A stretch of DNA of 43,347 nt, taken from the NCBI GenBank assembly GCA_041586615.1, contig JBFGZS010000037.1, forward strand, positions 1 to 43,347, read 5' to 3'. The notes beneath the pieces were generated by a model. It ran no database searches and was not told the DNA's origin. It was given only the letters and a program-made list of their open reading frames with translations. Below, piece by piece: positions 34,239 to 42,006 of the stretch. Both the position numbers and the translations under genes were made by a program. This stretch comes from Motiliproteus sp041586615. GTDB lineage: Bacteria; Pseudomonadota; Gammaproteobacteria; Pseudomonadales; Balneatricaceae. Each line of letters opens with the position of its first letter. Within the stretch, counting starts at the first letter, position 1.

Positions 34239-36035
34239 ATGAACCAACCCGCCTGCACGATCGCCACTGCCGACCAACTTCTAGCCCTGCAGGGGGGTGC
34301 CACACCCGCAGATAACCCGCTGCATTACAAAACAGCGATACATTGGAAAAGCGACCTCTCCACCCAGTGGCTGCAAAACCTGTATAGCTGGAACACCCTG
34401 CTGGGCGCGGTCAGCGAGTCGCCCTGGATTCCGCATCCTATGCAGCTCGGTGCGTCGCTGCAACGCCAATTGATCGACGTTAATCTGCTGCTCCCCATCC
34501 GAACCCAGGCTCAGGATGCCGTGCTCAAAGGCAACCATCCGGATCCCTTCCGGGCAGAAAACCTGGAGCTTGAGCGCAAGTATGCGCGGCTATTGCAAAC
34601 CCTGTGCGGGCACTTTCTCATTGAAGGCACGTTCGACCCCGAACACGCCACCAGCCTTATCCGCAGCCGCCAGGGCTGCCAGATGCTCTACCACTACATG
34701 GGTGAATTTGCCCAATTGGAATACCGTTACCATTCGTTGGGCCTGACACGCATGGCCGCTCTTAAAGAGCTGCTCAAAACCATCTTGATGCTTATAACCC
34801 AGACACCGGTCTCTGGCCTGCTGCCTTATCTTGAATACGACAAAGAGGGCAACCCCAAGCAGGACTTCGACGAATACCTAAAACGCTGCCGCCAGCGGAT
34901 CGAAAGCCTCTACGCGGAGCAGGCGTTTGACATCGTCGACTACGCCAACAATAGTCCCCACAGCATTATCGGCTGCAGTGCGTTTAATGAAGTCGAAGGG
35001 TCCGGCCTACACGGGGTGCGACTGCGCCATTACCCGCTGCCCAGCGGGGTCACCCCTTGCAATACTGTTGTCTATCTCAGCAGTCCGCTGATTAACCGAC
35101 CAGAAATTTTTGATCTGGCACCGGGCAAGTCGGTCATCGAAGGTCTGCTGGGCATGGGTTACGACCTGTACCTGACCGATTATTCGGGTGTCGGTCCCGA
35201 TGCCAGCCACCTGGGTCTGGACTTCTTCGGCAAAGAGATCCACGACCGTTTTCTTGACCTGGTCACACAGCGTCATCCCGGCCTGCCCATCCACGTGATG
35301 GGCTACTGCATGGGAGGCTCGCTGATCCTTCCCTATCTGGCACGCAGGGCTGAAGAGCGCTTTGCCCGCGGCGAAGCCATGGACATTACCCGGGTCGCCC
35401 TCATGGCAACACCGGTAAAGTTTGACGACCAAAAAAGCGGCCACCTCCCCATGCGTGACGTGATCCGTACCTGGTACAACGAAGAGATGATGACCGACCT
35501 GTTCAGCAGCGTGAACATTCCCCCGCAGCTGATCGAAGTGGGCATGAACCAGATTCAACCCGGCGTGCAGTACACCGTCGCTAATGGCTTTTACCACCGG
35601 GCCACACAGCCGGAAATCATCCAGGATTCAGCCCCCTTTCTGCATTGGCTCAACAAGGGCACCGCCTTCCCCGCCACCGCACACCGCGAATGGATCCGCC
35701 GCGTCTTCATCGGTAATCAGATCTGGCTGGGGACCTACACGCTAGCGTCCAGCGAACCCAGCCTGGATCAACAACCCGTCAATATGGGCGCGCTCACCCA
35801 GGCCGGCGTTGCCATTATGGATTATCGCGGTGACCGCGACCCCATATCGCCGACCGGATCCTGCGTTGCGAGTCTGACCTGGGGCGCCTGCTCCGATTGC
35901 AATCAGATCACCACAACCCATGGCCTGAATCGGACCATCGAGAAGAACATCGGCCATATCTTCGTTGTCAGCCGTAAGCATTTAAGCGACTACCTGACGC
36001 GGGTGGCCGCGTTCTACAACGACCAGGCTGATTAA
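34239..36035 (+). CDS. Polyhydroxyalkanoate synthase-like alpha/beta hydrolase (PhaC family)
   Basis: 598 residues from the ATG at 34239 (AAGGA upstream). An upstream GTG frame adds 37 basic residues without support. The N-terminal helical third is followed by the catalytic alpha/beta domain. The PhaC signature is clear: a lipase-like box with cysteine, GYCMGG (Cys357), Asp534 in GDRDPISP and His573 in KNIGHIFVV; and INRPEIFDLAPGKSVIEGLL with YDLYLTDYSG as in synthases. The likely role is to polymerise hydroxyacyl-CoA into storage granules, fitting the phasin at 31242. Sequence details differ from class I-III enzymes, so a divergent synthase subgroup or a related transferase is possible. No phaA or phaB lies in the window. 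Confidence 0.75.
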   Translation: MNQPACTIATADQLLALQGGATPADNPLHYKTAIHWKSDLSTQWLQNLYSWNTLLGAVSESPWIPHPMQLGASLQRQLIDVNLLLPIRTQAQDAVLKGNHPDPFRAENLELERKYARLLQTLCGHFLIEGTFDPEHATSLIRSRQGCQMLYHYMGEFAQLEYRYHSLGLTRMAALKELLKTILMLITQTPVSGLLPYLEYDKEGNPKQDFDEYLKRCRQRIESLYAEQAFDIVDYANNSPHSIIGCSAFNEVEGSGLHGVRLRHYPLPSGVTPCNTVVYLSSPLINRPEIFDLAPGKSVIEGLLGMGYDLYLTDYSGVGPDASHLGLDFFGKEIHDRFLDLVTQRHPGLPIHVMGYCMGGSLILPYLARRAEERFARGEAMDITRVALMATPVKFDDQKSGHLPMRDVIRTWYNEEMMTDLFSSVNIPPQLIEVGMNQIQPGVQYTVANGFYHRATQPEIIQDSAPFLHWLNKGTAFPATAHREWIRRVFIGNQIWLGTYTLASSEPSLDQQPVNMGALTQAGVAIMDYRGDRDPISPTGSCVASLTWGACSDCNQITTTHGLNRTIEKNIGHIFVVSRKHLSDYLTRVAAFYNDQAD

Positions 36036-36050
36036 CAGCACAGGGACACA

Positions 36051-36137
36051 CTGCTGCGCGACGTTCAGACGTGGCGCAGGGTCAACTGTTGCGCGACGTT
36101 CAGACGTGGCGCAGGGTCAACTGTTGCGCAGGATCAA
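36051..36137 (+). repeat. 35-bp tandem repeats with internal hairpins
   Basis: Units start at 36051, 36086 and 36121 (the last partial, 17 bases). Each full unit contains GCGCGACGT-TCAG-ACGTGGCGC, a near-perfect palindrome. They start 16 bases after the PhaC-like stop codon, so they may serve as terminator-like or transcript-stabilising structures. Confidence 0.9.
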
Positions 36138-36183
36138 CGAAAGTGCGAACAGACTAAATCCCCCCCTTAAACACCTCTCAAAA

Positions 36184-36197
36184 CTGATCCAGATCAG
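36184..36197. promoter_or_regulatory. FNR/ANR-like palindrome upstream of the minor pilin operon
   Basis: CTGATCCAGATCAG is a perfect 14-base palindrome that matches the FNR-type consensus TTGATNNNNATCAA at 8 of 10 defined positions. It lies about 85 bases upstream of fimT. Redox control of the pilin operon is inference; a CRP-family regulator is an alternative. Confidence 0.4.
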
Positions 36198-36280
36198 CCC
36201 CTTAGGCAATGATCGGGTTGTGGTTCGTGTTAAGATTTTTTCTTAGAAGCAATTCCTGATGTTTAGGTACGGCAGAGCTT

Positions 36281-36829
36281 ATGTGTGTAAGTAGCAGTCA
36301 TGACCGCAGTCACGGTTTTACATTAATCGAGCTGGTAATAACCATTGCGCTCGCGGGCATCGTGCTGGCCATTGGTATTCCCTCCTTCCAGTCCCTGTCC
36401 CACACGAACCACGTCACCGCCCATATTGATGACCTGAAGAGCGCGCTACGTCTGGCTCGACACGTTGCCGTGGAGCATGACCGCAACGCCAAAGTCTGCG
36501 CCAGGGTCCCTACCAGTGATCCCACGGCTACGCCTACTTGCGACACCAGTGGATCCTATAGCTGGGGAAACGGCTGGATCGTCGCCCTCCAGCAAGTGGA
36601 TGGGACGTTCATGGCCATCATGACCAACCCCCATCTTGACGACAACACCGACTTCTCTGTGGTCGACAGCAATGACACCAGTAATGCCCTGAAAGAAGTG
36701 ATGTTCGGCCCTACCGGCACACTGAAGACCTCTGTCGGCGCTATCGTCACGATCAGCATCGGCGATTGCAGCCGCACATTAACCATGACACTGGCCGGAC
36801 ACTCCCGTGAAGCGAGCAGCGGATGCTGA
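36281..36829 (+). CDS. fimT: Type IV minor pilin, GspH/FimT family
   Basis: 182 residues. The prepilin signal is cut after Gly12 (SHG|FTLIELVITIALAGIVLA), with Glu at +5 and one hydrophobic helix. The C-terminal beta domain carries cysteines, the last being the terminal residue. It is first in the minor pilin operon and overlaps the pilV start by 7 bases. Minor pilins prime assembly of the type IV pilus and present PilY1. Confidence 0.85.
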   Translation: MCVSSSHDRSHGFTLIELVITIALAGIVLAIGIPSFQSLSHTNHVTAHIDDLKSALRLARHVAVEHDRNAKVCARVPTSDPTATPTCDTSGSYSWGNGWIVALQQVDGTFMAIMTNPHLDDNTDFSVVDSNDTSNALKEVMFGPTGTLKTSVGAIVTISIGDCSRTLTMTLAGHSREASSGC

Positions 36830-37353
36830 ACCTCCCTCGCATAAAAACCAGCCGTAACCACCTCGGTTTTACACTTATCGAGGTCCTGGTGGCGATCTTG
36901 GTGTTTGGGTTTGGTGTACTGGGTGTCGCCGGACTCGGCGCCACCAGCCAGAAGGTCACATCACGCGCCTATCAGTCGATGCTGGCGACCTGGCAACTGC
37001 AGGACATGATGGAGCTCATGCGTGCAAATAAAACCCTGGCAAGCAGCACCGCCGTTGCCAGCTACGTTTTCACTCCCGGCGGCAGCGTACCCGATAATCC
37101 CGGTTGTATCACCACGGGTTGCACCACCGCCGAGATTGCCGCTTACGACCTGAACCGCTGGTTAACGGCGACATCCACGGCCCTGCCGTCGGGCACCGGC
37201 CAGGTCAGCCGCAGCGTATCCGGCGCGGAAATTTCCTACACATTGACGGTACGTTGGGACGGTGATCGCAGCGGCGCCACGGGAACCGAATGCCCGACCG
37301 ATACCGACGATGTGGAAGACCTGATGTGCTTGCAGTTGAGTTTTCAGCTATGA
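36823..37353 (+). CDS. pilV: Type IV minor pilin PilV
   Basis: 176 residues. The prepilin cleavage site is HLG|FTLIEVLVAILVFGFGVLG (after Gly15). The PilV-type segment AYQSMLATWQLQDMMELMRAN follows the helix, then a cysteine-containing beta domain. It overlaps fimT and shares an ATGA overlap with pilW. Confidence 0.88.
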   Translation: MLNLPRIKTSRNHLGFTLIEVLVAILVFGFGVLGVAGLGATSQKVTSRAYQSMLATWQLQDMMELMRANKTLASSTAVASYVFTPGGSVPDNPGCITTGCTTAEIAAYDLNRWLTATSTALPSGTGQVSRSVSGAEISYTLTVRWDGDRSGATGTECPTDTDDVEDLMCLQLSFQL

Positions 37354-38105
37354 ACGCGCCTTTCGCCAATCGCATGCAGGGCTTTTCCCTGATCGAATTG
37401 ATGATCTCCCTGACCCTTGGGCTGGTTATCGGCGGGGCCGTGGTGCAGACCTTTATTACCAATAATCGTTCCATCGTGTTTCAGCGTGAAGCCATTACGA
37501 CCCAGGAACAGGGCCGGGTAGCCGTAGATATGATCTCGCGCTATGTGCGGATGGCAGGTTATCAAGAGAGCAATCTGGCCAAATCCAGTCTCGATAGCGG
37601 CATCGACGGCACCGACAACGGCAACCTGGATAGCCTCGTCGTGCGCGTTGAAGCCGGCGGTTCCATGAGCGCCCCCATTGCCGATTGCCTGGGTAATGCC
37701 ACCTCCACCAGCGGCACCGAACTGGTCAGCGAATTTAAAGTCAACGTCAATAATGATCTGGTCTGTAACAATGAAGCCGACGAAGTCGGTAACAACGCCG
37801 TGAATACCGACGACGGCGTGCTGGCCAATCGGGTCGAGGAACTGTCCATTCTCTACGGCGAAGACACCGATAACGACCAGGCGGCCAACCGTTACCTGCC
37901 GGCCGTTTCCGTCGCCGCCATGTCCCGTGTGGTCGCGGTGCGGGTCTGCCTGCTCTTGCAAAGCCGTGACAATATGCTCGATCAAGCCACCCACTACAGC
38001 AACTGTGCCGACGCCACGGTGACGCCCGCCAGCAGCGACAAGCGATTGCGTCGGCGTATATCCAGCACCATCACCCTGCGCAACCGAACCGGAGGCGGTG
38101 CCTGA
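37350..38105 (+). CDS. pilW: Type IV minor pilin PilW
   Basis: 251 residues from the ATG at 37350, which overlaps the pilV stop codon. A longer frame from 37290 would run far into pilV. The signal is cut after Gly11 (MQG|FSLIELMISLTLGLVIGG). The typical PilW segment QEQGRVAVDMISRYVRMAGY follows. The C-terminus ends in an arginine-rich segment typical for the family. Confidence 0.9.
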   Translation: MNAPFANRMQGFSLIELMISLTLGLVIGGAVVQTFITNNRSIVFQREAITTQEQGRVAVDMISRYVRMAGYQESNLAKSSLDSGIDGTDNGNLDSLVVRVEAGGSMSAPIADCLGNATSTSGTELVSEFKVNVNNDLVCNNEADEVGNNAVNTDDGVLANRVEELSILYGEDTDNDQAANRYLPAVSVAAMSRVVAVRVCLLLQSRDNMLDQATHYSNCADATVTPASSDKRLRRRISSTITLRNRTGGGA

Positions 38106-38677
38106 TGCGGCCATCATTCAAGAACTCCTGCCCTGTATTGAGGCCTCGACACCCTGCCCGCAATAACCAGCACGGTGCCGTGCTGATCGTTGCGCTGATT
38201 TTCATGGTGATCTTAACGGTGGTCGCGCTAACCAGCATGAATTCATCCACCTTTGAGATCAAGATCGCCCGCAGTGTGAAGTCCCAGCTTGATGCACTTA
38301 ACGCATCCGAAAACATATTGAAAGAGGCGGAACAAGATATCTGCGCTTTTCAGCACATTCCCGGTTCGGGTAACTGCGGCGGCGGGCCTGACTTAGCGTT
38401 ATTTAATACGGCCGGCGATGGCTATTATTCGGGCCCCGAGCTGAATAATATAACCGATAGCAGCGTCTTTTTTGGCAAGTACCGCGAGGCGGCCTCTTCA
38501 GCAGTGGGTAGTTACACCGTCGAATACCTGAAGGCGATTTGCATGCCCGGCTGCTCATGCGCAGCGGGCGAAGATAATACCGGCTGCCAGCAATACCTCT
38601 ACCGCATCACCTCGTCAGGACAGTCTGCCAAGGGCGGTAATAAACTTATTCAATCGCAATTCTTCACTATCCATTAG
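38105..38677 (+). CDS. pilX: Type IV minor pilin PilX
   Basis: 190 residues, starting in a TGATG overlap with pilW. The cleavage region QHG|AVLIVALIFMVILTVVAL lacks the Glu at +5, as in several PilX proteins. STFEIKIARSVKSQLDALNASE is the typical PilX_N region. It has several cysteines near CMPGCSCAAGEDNTGC, which could form disulfides in the exposed domain. Confidence 0.88.
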   Translation: MRPSFKNSCPVLRPRHPARNNQHGAVLIVALIFMVILTVVALTSMNSSTFEIKIARSVKSQLDALNASENILKEAEQDICAFQHIPGSGNCGGGPDLALFNTAGDGYYSGPELNNITDSSVFFGKYREAASSAVGSYTVEYLKAICMPGCSCAAGEDNTGCQQYLYRITSSGQSAKGGNKLIQSQFFTIH

Positions 38678-38686
38678 GGAAGCAGG

Positions 38687-41371
38687 ATGAAATCAAAACT
38701 AGCAACGGCCCTGGTAGGCATAGCGGCCAGTACTCTAGCCAGTGCAGCAACGGATATAGTTAATTTCCCTCCGACAGGAACGCCCTATGGCACGATTGCG
38801 CCATTGGAAATTAACCAATTCAACGTCAGCGACGGCAATGGCGTGGTATTCCGGCCTTGGTTCCACAGCACGGACTTTTATGGCGATATCAAAGCCAACA
38901 CGGTTGACGCCAGTGGCGCTATAAACGCAACTGCGGCCTGGAGTCTGCACAGCAAATTCACCAATGCCGCAACAGCCTCCGCCACCTGGTGGCAAAGCCG
39001 CAAGGTGGCCAAATCAAACGGTAGCATCGCGGCTACCTATAGCTGCACAGCAGATAATGCGGCGGCTTATATCTGCGGTGATCGCAGCAACGAGGGCGCA
39101 ACCGCCAGTGATTATCGTGTCCGGGGTGGCATACTCGGGGATATTGTCCATAGCAGGCCGACTTACGTTGGCCCCCCAAAGGCCGGCTACACCATTGATA
39201 ACTACCCAAGTGGGATCAGTGCATCCCGAGCAGGGCAGGTCTATGTCGGTGCGAATGACGGCATGCTGCACGCCATTAATGCGAACCCGGCAAGCTCCGA
39301 TTACGGAAAAGAGGCCTGGGCCTTCATTCCTAGCGCGTTAAACAATGGGCTGAGTGACCTGACTCCCGCGGGCAATGATACCAGCCACAAATACAGTGTG
39401 GATGGCCCCATCACGGTGGCAGACATTTACGATAGCACGACCAGCAGTTGGAAAACGCTGCTGGTCGGTGGCTTGGGGGCTGGCGGTCGAGGATTCTATG
39501 CCTTGGATGTGACTGACCCCGCTGCCGCCGATGCCAGCGCCGTTGCCGCTAAATTTCTCTGGGAATGGGATACCAGCGACAGCGCACATATGGGCTATAG
39601 CTACGGAAAGCCCATTATCGCCAGAGTCAATAATGCCGGCACTCCGACCTGGACCGTTATTATCGCCAACGGTTACGACAATTTTGACAACAGCACAGGC
39701 AGCGGAGACGGAAAAGCCCGCATCTATGTTCTTAACGCACTCACGGGCGCATTAATTGATGAACTGGCCGTTGGTGTCGCCGGAAGCAATGGGCTGAGCA
39801 GCCCCGTGGCACTCGACGCCAATGAAGACCTCACCATCGATGCCGTCTACGCGGGGGATCTGGCCGGCACGCTCTGGAAATTTGATTTTTCCAACGCCGC
39901 ATCACTTTCCGCTACGGCATTGCTAAAAACAACCGATAGCGCAGGCAAAAGCCAGGCAATTATTGCGGCTCCGGATATCGCCAAGCACCCAACGCAAGCA
40001 GGCTATATGGTGTACGTCGGCACCTCTGGCCTCCCCACCTCAGCCGGCATGTCATCCGGCGCAGCCATTCAAAGCGTCTACGGCATTCGAGACCACAGCG
40101 GCTTGGCCAGCATCATTAACGACACGGATGAAGTAACCCGGCGCAGTACATTGCTGGCGCAAACGCTATCGTCCATCACCAGCGACTGGCTGGGTGTCAC
40201 CAATAACAGCATCGATTGGTCCAGCCATGAAGGCTGGTATGTTGATCTGTTAAACGCGCACCAGCATATATTAACAGCGCCGCTTGTCAGAGACTCTCGC
40301 CTTCAGCTAATGGTGAATGATCTGACCACTGGCGCCACAGCCGGTTGGCTAACGCAGGTCAGCTATACCCATGGTGGCGAACCACTGGAAACCATTTACG
40401 ACCGGGACGGTAACGGCATTCTTTCTGCGGAAGATAACCCCGATTGGATAAGCATCGGCTCCCCGGGTACACGGGCCGTGGCCAAGAAGATCGGAGGGAA
40501 CCTGGTGTCCTCCAGCAGGGTGTTGCGCAGTGGCAAGCTTGACCACAACCTGATCAATGTTTGGAATGAAAATACCGCCACGTCCATTGGCGGCCTCCCC
40601 ACGCCGGTCTGCAATCAACTGGGCGTCGATCTTCGCTGGGATAAAGGCTTGGACGACGGCGGCACCTACGGTCTGACGTTTACCGGCTATGTCGGTGGCA
40701 CAGCGACCTACGATATTAAAATTTCGAACCTGAAGTACATCGATAAAGCGGAGTACCGAACTGCTGCATGTAATTCCGCACCCGGGTGTGTGCACTATGC
40801 CGGTTCAAACGCCAACACCGACGCAATTGACCTGAACATTTTCCATAATCCGGATAGCGCTGGTGATCTGGCCGTTATCTCGAGCACCCTAGGACGTGGT
40901 GACGACGCTACCACCGGAGCTAATGGACTACGCTTTTATTTCGGTAATACCGACCTGCACCGCTCCAATCGCTCCTTCGATTTTGCCATTACCTTTGACG
41001 GCACCGAAACCGTCGATAAGTGGACCTTGGATATGGACGACTCCGGTTTGGCATCACAGTTTATCGAGCGTGTGGAACTCGATGTGCAGGCCAGCTGTGG
41101 CGACGATTTCACTGAAGGCAGCAGCGGCGGAACCCGAGTTGTCAAAGATGGTGCCGCAGAAGATACCATTGGTGGTATCGCCAGTTGGGATGGGGCTCTG
41201 GACAAGCTGATTGTCAACAATACCATCAGCGGCAATGACGATATGGTCTTTAATCCGTCTGCCGGCGGCGGTGCGGGGACCCCGGCCACGGATGGTACCA
41301 GCGAATCTGTCACAACCAGCGGACCCGATCAGCAAACAGGTCGGCTGCGCTGGCGCGAGCTGTTGTTCTGA
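38687..41371 (+). CDS. pilY1: Type IV pilus tip adhesin PilY1, short form
   Basis: 894 residues with a signal peptide (1-20, ending ASA). It begins almost directly with the propeller entrance (PWFHSTDFYGDIKA), so the N-terminal vWA region of many PilY1 proteins is absent. The beta-propeller repeats include YVGANDGMLHAINA and YAGDLAGTLWKFDF. A calcium loop DANEDLTID (Asp377, Asn379, Asp381, Asp385) corresponds to the site in Pseudomonas PilY1 that controls pilus retraction. A second, EF-hand-like loop DRDGNGILSAED lies at Asp572-Asp583. Residues about 620-860 are an extra beta-rich domain, before the usual C-terminal GRLRWREL. It overlaps pilE by one base. Confidence 0.88.
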   Translation: MKSKLATALVGIAASTLASAATDIVNFPPTGTPYGTIAPLEINQFNVSDGNGVVFRPWFHSTDFYGDIKANTVDASGAINATAAWSLHSKFTNAATASATWWQSRKVAKSNGSIAATYSCTADNAAAYICGDRSNEGATASDYRVRGGILGDIVHSRPTYVGPPKAGYTIDNYPSGISASRAGQVYVGANDGMLHAINANPASSDYGKEAWAFIPSALNNGLSDLTPAGNDTSHKYSVDGPITVADIYDSTTSSWKTLLVGGLGAGGRGFYALDVTDPAAADASAVAAKFLWEWDTSDSAHMGYSYGKPIIARVNNAGTPTWTVIIANGYDNFDNSTGSGDGKARIYVLNALTGALIDELAVGVAGSNGLSSPVALDANEDLTIDAVYAGDLAGTLWKFDFSNAASLSATALLKTTDSAGKSQAIIAAPDIAKHPTQAGYMVYVGTSGLPTSAGMSSGAAIQSVYGIRDHSGLASIINDTDEVTRRSTLLAQTLSSITSDWLGVTNNSIDWSSHEGWYVDLLNAHQHILTAPLVRDSRLQLMVNDLTTGATAGWLTQVSYTHGGEPLETIYDRDGNGILSAEDNPDWISIGSPGTRAVAKKIGGNLVSSSRVLRSGKLDHNLINVWNENTATSIGGLPTPVCNQLGVDLRWDKGLDDGGTYGLTFTGYVGGTATYDIKISNLKYIDKAEYRTAACNSAPGCVHYAGSNANTDAIDLNIFHNPDSAGDLAVISSTLGRGDDATTGANGLRFYFGNTDLHRSNRSFDFAITFDGTETVDKWTLDMDDSGLASQFIERVELDVQASCGDDFTEGSSGGTRVVKDGAAEDTIGGIASWDGALDKLIVNNTISGNDDMVFNPSAGGGAGTPATDGTSESVTTSGPDQQTGRLRWRELLF

Positions 41372-41829
41372 TGTTGAGAAGCATTGCTAGCAAGCGGCAA
41401 AAGGGCTTCTCGCTGCTGGAGCTGATGATCGCCGTCGCGATCGTCGGCATCCTGGCATCGGTTGCCTATCCGGCCTATCAGGGGCATATCAGCAAAACCC
41501 ATCGGCACAATGCCATCGGGGTGATGATGGGCATTGCCGCCCGGCTGGAACAGTTTGCCGAACGCAACGGCACCTACGCCGGTAGCGTCGACGGCGCCAA
41601 CAAGCCACTGGCCAGGGTGTACGACCTGGACCCGGCCATCAACAGCGTCGTCGAACGCTATGACTTTACCGTGACCAACATCACCGCCACCAGTTACCGC
41701 ATTCTGGCGACCCCAAAAGCCGGTACCGGCCAAGCAGGAAACGGCAAGCTGATCCTCTACTCCGACGGTCGGCGCGGCTGGGACAGCGATAACAGCGACG
41801 ATGGCAACTACGAATCGATGGATATCTAA
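41371..41829 (+). CDS. pilE: Type IV minor pilin PilE
   Basis: 152 residues, starting in a TGATG overlap with pilY1. The prepilin site is QKG|FSLLELMIAVAIVGILASVAYPAYQ (after Gly12). The following RHNAIGVMMGIAARLEQFAERNGTYAG is the PilE-type minor pilin pattern. It has no C-terminal cysteine pair, so it is a minor rather than a major pilin. It is the last gene of the operon; no hairpin with a T-run follows. Confidence 0.9.
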   Translation: MLRSIASKRQKGFSLLELMIAVAIVGILASVAYPAYQGHISKTHRHNAIGVMMGIAARLEQFAERNGTYAGSVDGANKPLARVYDLDPAINSVVERYDFTVTNITATSYRILATPKAGTGQAGNGKLILYSDGRRGWDSDNSDDGNYESMDI

Positions 41830-41899
41830 GGGCAGAGGAGCGAGGACGCCGCTGCGCGGCTGCTAGGGACTAAACGGCAAAAGCCACAGCACGTACCAT

Positions 41900-42005
41900 G
41901 CCTGCCGCCTGACGCTTGCCGCCTGCCGCCTGCCGCTATGTTTTCTGTTTAGTCCCTAGCAGGCGCAACGCGCCGTCCTAGCTGCTAGCCCCTAGCCCCT
42001 AGCCC
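41900..42005 (+). repeat. Composite heptad element at the polB stop codon
   Basis: Positions 41900-41934 are GCCTGCC, GCCTGAC, GCTTGCC, GCCTGCC, GCCTGCC. Then comes CCCTAGCAGGCGCAACGCGCC (about 41954-41974), shared almost exactly with 6264-6284. Then come CTAGCTG, CTAGCCC, CTAGCCC, CTAGCCC (41978-42005). The array ends one base before the polB stop codon. Confidence 0.95.
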
Positions 42006-42006
42006 C

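Noticed and set aside
36250..36280. Start codon of fimT further upstream
   Set aside because: The present start places the prepilin cleavage glycine at residue 12, as usual; no better start exists.
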